A DNA stretch of 64,000 nucleotides. It comes from VRUE01 sp963697915. Its GTDB lineage: Bacteria > Actinomycetota > Thermoleophilia > Solirubrobacterales > 70-9. This document shows, piece by piece, positions 61,901 to 64,000 of the stretch; the first letter of the stretch is position 1, and each line of letters starts with the position of its first letter. The notes beneath the pieces were generated by a model. That model searched no databases and was not told the origin of the DNA. It saw only the letters and a program-made list of their open reading frames with translations. The position numbers and the translations under genes are program-made. The stretch lies in assembly GCA_963697915.1 (NCBI GenBank), contig OY969103.1, positions 2,542,001 through 2,606,000 on the forward strand, written 5' to 3'.

Positions 61901-64000
61901 GGCAGCGACGCCGGCTCGGGCATCGCCTCCTTCGAGTGCAAGCGCGACAGCGGCGCCTTCGCGCCCTGCGAGCCGGGGATCGAGCTCACCGGGCTCGGCG
62001 ACGGCAGCCACGAGTTCCAGGTTCGCGCGATCGACCAGGCGGGCAACGCCGACGGCAGCCCGGCGACCCACACCTGGACGATCGACACCACCGTACCGAC
62101 GGTCACCGCCGACGCGCTCTCCAAGGCGCTCCTGAAAGCGGGGGAGACGTCGAACCTGACCTGGCACGCCGACGAGAACGGCAACTTCGCCCTGCGCGTC
62201 GGCGGCGCCGACTGCGACACGGGCACGGTGATCGACTCCGGTACCTACTCGACCCAGCCCAACACCAGGGTCTCGCCGGTCGCCGCGGCCGCCCTCGCCG
62301 AGGGCGCCAACACGCTGCGCCTCTGCCTGACCGATGCCGCCGGCAACCGCGGCAGCGCCACCCAGGCGATCAGCAGGGACACCGGCGCCCCCGACACCTC
62401 GATCGGCGCCCTCAAACCGCCAACCCCCACCAACAGCACCGAGGCCGAGTTCGGCTTCACCGGGTCCGACCCCGGCGGCTCGGGCATCGCCTCCTTCGAG
62501 TGCAAGCTCGACAGCGGCTCCTTCGAGCCCTGCTCCTCGCCGCGCAAATACACCGCTCTCGGTCAGGGCGCCCACAGCTTCGAAGTGCGCGCGATCGACC
62601 AAGCGGGCAACGCCGACGGCAGCCCCGCGACCCACACCTGGACCGTCGACACGACGCCGCCGAGCGTCTCGATCGACACCGGGCCCACCGGCCTGACCAA
62701 CGACTCGACCCCGACCTTCGCCTTCAGCTCCGAGCCCGGCGCGACCTTCGCCTGCTCGATCGACACCGGCACCGCCGACTTCGCCCCCTGCTCGGGCGCC
62801 GGCACCCACACCCCGGCCGCACCGCTGAGCGACGGTCCCTACACCTTCCGCGTGCGGGCGACCGACGGCGCGACCAACCAGGCGGTCGCGACCCGGGGCT
62901 TCAGTGTCGACACGGCAGCCCCGGCGGCCCCCGGGCTGACCGCGACCGTCCCTGCTTCTCCCGCCAACGACAACGCGCCGAAGATCGTCGGCAGCGCCTC
63001 CGCCGGCGTCATCGTCCGTCTCTACGCGAGCGCGGACTGCTCGGGCTCACCGCTCGCGACGGGTTCCGTGGCCGAGCTCGCTGCCGGGATCGAGGTCAGC
63101 GTCGGCAACGACACGCTCACCCAGTTCAGCGCCACGGCGACGACCGCGGCCAACAACACCTCGGGCTGCTCGGATCCGATCTCCTACCGCGAGGACTCGA
63201 CCGCACCCGAGACCCAGATCACGACGAAACCGGCGGCGGTGACCAAACTCACCACCGCCGAGCTCGGCTTCACCGGCTCTGACGCCGGCGGATCGGGCGT
63301 CGTCTCCTTCGAGTGCCGTCTCGACTCCAGCGCGCCGGGGGCATGGACGCCCTGCACCGACCCGCGCCAGCTAGCCGATCTCACCCCCGGCAGCCACAAG
63401 TTCGAGGTGCGCGCGATCGACAGCGCCGGCAACGCCGACGCCGAGCCCGCCGCCCACACCTGGACGGTCGACACGACGCCGCCGAGCGTCTCGATCGACG
63501 GTGGCCCGGAGAGCCTGACCAACGACCCGACCCCGACCTTCGCCTTCGGCTCCGAGCCCGGCGCGACGTTCGCCTGCTCGATCGACACCGGCGACGCCGA
63601 CTTCGCCCCCTGCTCGGGCGCCGGCACCCACACCCCGGCTTCACCACTCGGCGACGGTCCCTGGACCTTCCGCGTGCGGGTCACGGATCAGGCGGGCAAC
63701 CAGGCGATCGCGACCCGCGCCTTCGACGTCGACGCCACCGCGCCCGACACCGAGATCACCGCCCAGCCGCCGGCCCTGAGCGACAGCGACGTGGCGAGCT
63801 TCTCCTTCCAGGGCATCGATGCCGGCTCAGGCGTGACCTCCTTCGAGTGCAAGCTCGACTCAGGCTCCTTCGCCCCCTGTGCGCCCGGAATCGAGCTCAC
63901 CGATCTCGGCGAGGGCAGCCACAGCTTCCACGTGCGGGCGATCGACAGCGCCACCAACGCCGACGCCACTCCCGACACCCACACCTGGACGGTCGACACC
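49931..64000 (+). CDS. Giant multidomain secreted protein (dimethylformamidase-beta-like, DUF4082-like, deacetylase-like, FN3, Ig-like modules); 3' end outside window
   Basis: One frame runs from GTG 49931 (a TAG directly precedes it) to the right edge, at least 4,690 codons, checked in phase at several points. The signal peptide is PGLRHCVVVLALFVVGGAQG and onward, with ADTALA before the mature GPCDPPNNE. By approximate residue, 70-520 is a dimethylformamidase-beta-like domain (YRLDIYRMGYYGG, LSVGHDEYWSAEQRDNVE). A bacterial Ig domain covers 537-634, a DUF4082-like sandwich 637-794 and an SbsA-type Ig domain 807-914. An amidotransferase/ThuA-like domain (GPILVIANEANPFSRYYGEI) covers 929-1164 and a polysaccharide-deacetylase-like domain (VVMTGDDHAQGG, FEIAVHTSTG, NMHTDD) 1170-1424. 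FN3 is near 1509-1602, then at least 34 Ig-like modules. The modules are the same families as in the 14447-25579 protein. The SD is weak (GAGGGG 16 bp upstream). The role is probably surface carbohydrate binding or modification; the enzyme activities are unproven. Confidence 0.85.
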   Translation, partial: MPGLRHCVVVLALFVVGGAQGLLADTALAGPCDPPNNEIVCENSKAGTSPSVWDVNGAGASNIQGFSTDISVDQGGTIGFKVNTVSSDYRLDIYRMGYYGGNGARKVATVQPSASLPQSQPACAKEASTGLVDCGNWSLSASWAVPASAVSGIYFAKLEREDASSEGSHIVFIVRDDNGDSKLLFQTSDTTWQAYNQYGGNSLYVGGPGSNPSRAYKVSYNRPLTTRQTTSEDSPFNAEYPMVRWLERNGYDISYSTGVDTARRGAELLEHEVFLSVGHDEYWSAEQRDNVEAARDAGVHLAFFSGNELFWKTRWEPSIGGASTNHRTLVCYKETHFNGNLDPDPDTWTGTWRDPRFSPPADGGEVENALSGTAFMVNAGTTEIKVPADDAAMRLWRDTSVAELAPGQTATLAEDTLGYEWDEDLVNGTRPHGLVHLSSTTTDVPQKLQDYGNSYASGTATHHVTLYRAASGALVFGAGTVQWSWGLDSEHDRGGGPADPRMQQATVNLFADMGVQPGTLQAGLTAATQTSDADPPQTTILSPTEGAAVELGQTVTITGAASDSEGEGNSGGEVGAVEVSVDGGDTWRPAQGRDAWSYSWTPKGLGEATVLARAADDSGNLGAGDQLAVEVAAASCPCTIWDEGVTGPQDNDSKAVELGTKFRSDVDGFVTGVRYYRTPNNTGPHSGRLWTRTGTQLAQVSFSGESSSGWQQANFDTPVAISANTTYVVSYHAPAGKYAAIKNYFSVVGVDNPPLHALATGVDGPNGIYEYGSAGGLFADGTPSSFQAESYLVDVVFEEEIAPDTKAPLINDRTPPPGATEVSTGTTVTAGFNEPMNPASIDGTRVELRNPANQIVPATVGYNAAERRVTLTPSSALQLETTYTAKVKGGPGGVTDVAGNALAADSTWSFTTVPPPPPPPDEGPGGPILVIANEANPFSRYYGEILRAEGLNQFTVTDISKVTPALLAARDVAILGEGALSAAQATTLGNWVQSGGNLIAMRPDSDLNSLLGLTPVGGTLANAYLAVDTGSAPGAGIVADTIQYHGTADRYTLNGAQAVATLYSSAATATANPAVTVRSVGTNGGQAAAFAYDLARSVVYTRQGNPAWAGQERDGLSPIRSDDLFFGAKAGDAQADWVDLSKVAIPQADEQQRLLGNLIGEINLDRKPLPRFWFLPRDEKAAVVMTGDDHAQGGTAGRLESYKALGPPGCDVDAWECVRSTSYLIPNNPLLPAKAASLVADGFEIAVHTSTGCQDWTGEAELLDDFEDQLETFANNYPSLPPPSTNRMHCIVWSDWASQAKVSVKTGVRFDTNYYYWPGSWVGNRPGMFTGSGMPMRFADLDGSLIDVYQATTQMTDESGQTYPFTSDTLLDRALGPEQYFGVFTANMHTDDVASPSSDAIVASAQARGVPVVSARQMLSWIDGRNQSSFGSIGWSGDELSFTIAPGAGANGLRAMVPTESSSGPLDQVARGGTPVAITTQVIKGVEYAFFDAVAGSYTATYLEDSLPFISNVQATAGSDGTATITWETDEPASSRVDYGTDPESLTSSKSNAALVTSHSIQLTGLSTNATYHFRVTSTDNEAKSTTKPNPPLAPQSFLTPPPAPTLSSTVPASPSNLNTPKVLGSAAAGSTVRIYGTADCSGSPLATGTAAGLATGIEVTVGENATTALRATAATAGGTSTCSAAISYVEDSTAPPVQIDTGPTGLTNDSTPTYTFSSEPGAIFACSIDTGTASFVPCSGAGTHTPVSPLNDGPRTFRARATDAAGNQAIATRAFNVDATPPDTTIGTKPNALTNSTTADFTFSGSDPGGSGVASFECRLDSGSFVPCTTPRQYTGLTPGAHSLEVRAVDNATNADSTPALHTWTIDTTAPTVTADSLSKALLKAGESANLTWHANENGNFQLRVGGADCDTGTVIDSGAYSTQPNTRVSPVAAAQLAEGANALRLCLTDAAGNRAQASTTIAKDTGLPDTSIGALKPPALAASTTADFAFSGSDVGGSGVASFECKLDSGAFIPCTSPRQYTGLGQGAHKLEVRTIDQAGNADGSPASHEWTVDTVAPTTAITAQPPAVSASQLASFGFNGADPGGSGVDSFECRRDSQAPGDWQPCKSTLNYNSLAEGMHSFEVRAIDKAGNVDPNPPSYEWRVDTVAPDTSLGTRPNALTNSTTADFTFSGSDPGGSGVASFECKLDSGAFSPCTTPLKLTGLTPGAHSLEVRAIDQAGNADGGPATHAWTIDTTAPTITADSLSKALLKAGETSDLTWHANENGNFALRVGGADCDTGTVIDSGAYSTQPNTRVSTVNASALAEGANALRLCLTDAAGNRGQATTSIAKDTGLPDTTITALKPPALTNSTEAELGFTGSDGGSGVASFECKLDSGSFEPCSSPRKYTGLSQGSHTFEVRAIDQAGNADTTPALHTWTIDTTAPTVIADSLSKALLKAGESANLTWHANENGSFALRVGGADCDTGTVIDSGAYSTQPNTRVSPVAAAALAEGANTLRLCLTDAAGNRGSATQAISRDTGLPDTSLGAKPNALTNSTTADFTFTGSDVGGSGVASFECKLDDGAFAPCSSPRQYTGLGQGSHSFEVRAIDQAGNGDGSPAVHAWTVDSVAPDTQITASPDPFVNSSTANFTFTGSDPGGSGIDLFQCRRDSEEAVDWQPCTAPLKYASLADGPHSFQVRAIDNAGNPDPDPATVIWTIDTVAPNTQITTKPAAVTSATAAELGFSGSDPGGSGVTSFECRLDSSAPGAWAPCTNPRQHTDLGEGNHLFEVRSIDKAGNVDGEPASHAWEIDLTPPAVQVDSGPSGLTKNPTPTFTFSSEPGAAFACSIDNGTPNFAPCSGAGSHTPASPLADGPWTFRVRASDPATNQAVATRGFTVDTATPDPPELSHTVPASPANHNNPKVFGSAPAGTTVRLFAGSTCTGAPLATVPAAALAAGIEVTVSSDTSTSFSAIATSTSDNDSDCSAALTYLEDSTAPDTAIGSKPPTPVNSAAASFSFSGEDGAGSGIASFQCKLDGGSFGACTSPQAYSGLQEGSHTFQVRAIDAAGNLDGEPASHAWLVDLTPPAVQVDFGPAGFTANQTPTFTFSSEPGAAFACSIDNGSADFAPCSGAGTHTPASPLPDGPYTFRVRATDGAGNQAVATRSFTVDATAPETQITAQPPALTSLADASFSFTGSDPGGSGVASFECKLDDGAWGDCTNPRQYTGLEQGSHSFQVRAIDQADNPDGEPASHTWEIDLTPPAVQVDTGPTGLTNDSTPTFAFSSEPGASFECSIDTGTSNFASCSGAGTHTPASPLSDGPRTFRVRATDPATNQAVATRAFTVDATAPDTSIGAQPNTPTNSTEAEFGFTGSDPGGSGIADFECKLDSGAFESCPTPRKYTGLGQGGHKFEVRAIDQAGNVDGSPSTHVWTVDTTPPSIQVDAGPDGFTANQTPTFTFSSEPGASFACSVDTGTPNFAPCSGTGTHTPAAPLADGPKTFRVRATDAAGNQAVATRGFTVDATAPDTSIGAQPNTPTNSTEAEFGFTGSDPGGSGIAGFECKLDDGAFAPCSSPRQYTGLGQGSHRFEVRAIDQAGNADGSPATHTWTIDTTAPTVTVDLLSKALLKAGETSDLTWHANGNGNFQLRVGGADCDTGTVIDSGAYSTQPNTRVSTVNASALAEGANALRICLTDAASNRGQATTSISKDTGAPDTSIGALKPPTPTNSTEAEFGFTGSDPGGSGIASFECKLDSGSFEPCSSPRKYTALGQGAHSFEVRAIDQAGNADGSPATHTWTVDTTPPSVSIDTGPTGLTNDSTPTFAFSSEPGATFACSIDTGTADFAPCSGAGTHTPAAPLSDGPYTFRVRATDGATNQAVATRGFSVDTAAPLAPELSATEPASPADHNAPRIIGSAPAGATIRLYRGPECAGAPLATVSTAALEAGVEVSVDDDSTSVFSATATSAAGNLSPCSEPISYVEDSTAPETEITVKPPAVSSSDEASFSFAGSDAGSGIASFECKRDSGAFAPCEPGIELTGLGDGSHEFQVRAIDQAGNADGSPATHTWTIDTTVPTVTADALSKALLKAGETSNLTWHADENGNFALRVGGADCDTGTVIDSGTYSTQPNTRVSPVAAAALAEGANTLRLCLTDAAGNRGSATQAISRDTGAPDTSIGALKPPTPTNSTEAEFGFTGSDPGGSGIASFECKLDSGSFEPCSSPRKYTALGQGAHSFEVRAIDQAGNADGSPATHTWTVDTTPPSVSIDTGPTGLTNDSTPTFAFSSEPGATFACSIDTGTADFAPCSGAGTHTPAAPLSDGPYTFRVRATDGATNQAVATRGFSVDTAAPAAPGLTATVPASPANDNAPKIVGSASAGVIVRLYASADCSGSPLATGSVAELAAGIEVSVGNDTLTQFSATATTAANNTSGCSDPISYREDSTAPETQITTKPAAVTKLTTAELGFTGSDAGGSGVVSFECRLDSSAPGAWTPCTDPRQLADLTPGSHKFEVRAIDSAGNADAEPAAHTWTVDTTPPSVSIDGGPESLTNDPTPTFAFGSEPGATFACSIDTGDADFAPCSGAGTHTPASPLGDGPWTFRVRVTDQAGNQAIATRAFDVDATAPDTEITAQPPALSDSDVASFSFQGIDAGSGVTSFECKLDSGSFAPCAPGIELTDLGEGSHSFHVRAIDSATNADATPDTHTWTVDT
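61003..61549 (+). repeat. Exact 547-bp direct repeat, copy 1
   Basis: Base-for-base comparison with 62377-62923 shows no difference. The repeat covers the tail of a D module plus one complete A and one complete B module. The offset is 1,374 bp (458 codons, one A-B-C-A-D block). Confidence 0.95.
62377..62923 (+). repeat. Exact 547-bp direct repeat, copy 2
   Basis: Second copy of 61003-61549. The C, A and D modules between the copies and flanking them differ from their counterparts, so the identity is confined to this stretch. Confidence 0.95.

Larger units (their letters stand above)
54736..64000 (+). repeat. Array of at least 34 Ig-like modules at the right edge
   Basis: By eye I count 17 type A, 8 type B, 4 type C and 5 type D modules before the window ends. 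Type D (LTWHANENGNFQLRVGGADC and similar) is far commoner here than in the left giant gene. Boundaries are approximate. The array continues past the edge. Confidence 0.88.

Overview
The window is very GC-rich (roughly 70% by eye), with almost all third codon positions G or C and many GTG starts in four-base GTGA/ATGA overlaps. The gene content is that of a high-GC Gram-positive bacterium: ruvCAB, a zinc-ribbon/PAS protein, a one-piece secDF, recJ and a bifunctional rel in a row, followed by very large secreted proteins built of Ig-like modules. This fits the deep actinobacterial class Thermoleophilia (for example Solirubrobacterales). That placement is inferred from gene content and order, not from a search.

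Layout. (1) 1-11,087, plus strand, housekeeping: yebC 3' end, ruvC-ruvA-ruvB, a zinc-ribbon/PAS protein, a fused secDF, a small membrane protein, recJ and rel. (2) 11,140-12,663: an ECF-type sigma factor on the minus strand, flanked by two small paralogous plus-strand genes that look like tandem ribbon-helix-helix proteins. (3) 12,646-25,579, minus strand: two secreted parallel beta-helix proteins with calcium-binding (thrombospondin-3-like) repeats near the N-terminus. The second also carries 36 Ig-like modules and is about 3,700 residues long. (4) 25,599-35,762, minus strand: an exopolysaccharide operon with two GT2 enzymes, an asparagine-synthase-type amidotransferase, Wzz, Wzy/ligase, an initiating sugar transferase, a FemAB/GNAT protein, a deacetylase and a GT4 enzyme. 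The giant beta-helix/Ig gene starts close behind it. (5) 35,834-36,679, plus strand: a zinc-ribbon methyltransferase. (6) 36,685-47,480, minus strand: a second polysaccharide operon with an oxidoreductase, an epimerase, a UDP-sugar dehydrogenase, a DegT aminotransferase, a third beta-helix protein, a NeuD-like acetyltransferase, two glycosyltransferases and a Wzx flippase. (7) 47,541-49,834, plus strand: an MFS transporter and a membrane-anchored beta-propeller protein ending in a clear terminator. (8) 49,931 to the right edge, plus strand: one uninterrupted frame of at least 4,690 codons. It encodes a second giant secreted protein with a dimethylformamidase-beta-like domain, DUF4082-like, SbsA-type Ig, amidotransferase-like, deacetylase-like and FN3 domains, then at least 34 Ig-like modules.

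How it fits together. The two minus-strand operons hold most of a Wzx/Wzy-type surface-polysaccharide pathway: sugar-nucleotide synthesis, initiation, chain growth, modification, flipping, polymerisation and chain-length control. Beta-helix proteins are coupled to both operons (one by a TGATG overlap, one 19 bp after a glycosyltransferase), and giant Ig-module proteins flank the cluster on both sides, pointing away from each other. I read the locus as a cell-surface assembly island: a polysaccharide plus the secreted modular proteins that bind, cleave or display it. The combination of AsnB-type amidotransferase, FemAB protein and deacetylase recalls exosortase (XrtA) polysaccharide loci, but no exosortase is present here. 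Shared modules in opposite orientation and exact internal repeats suggest continuing recombination.
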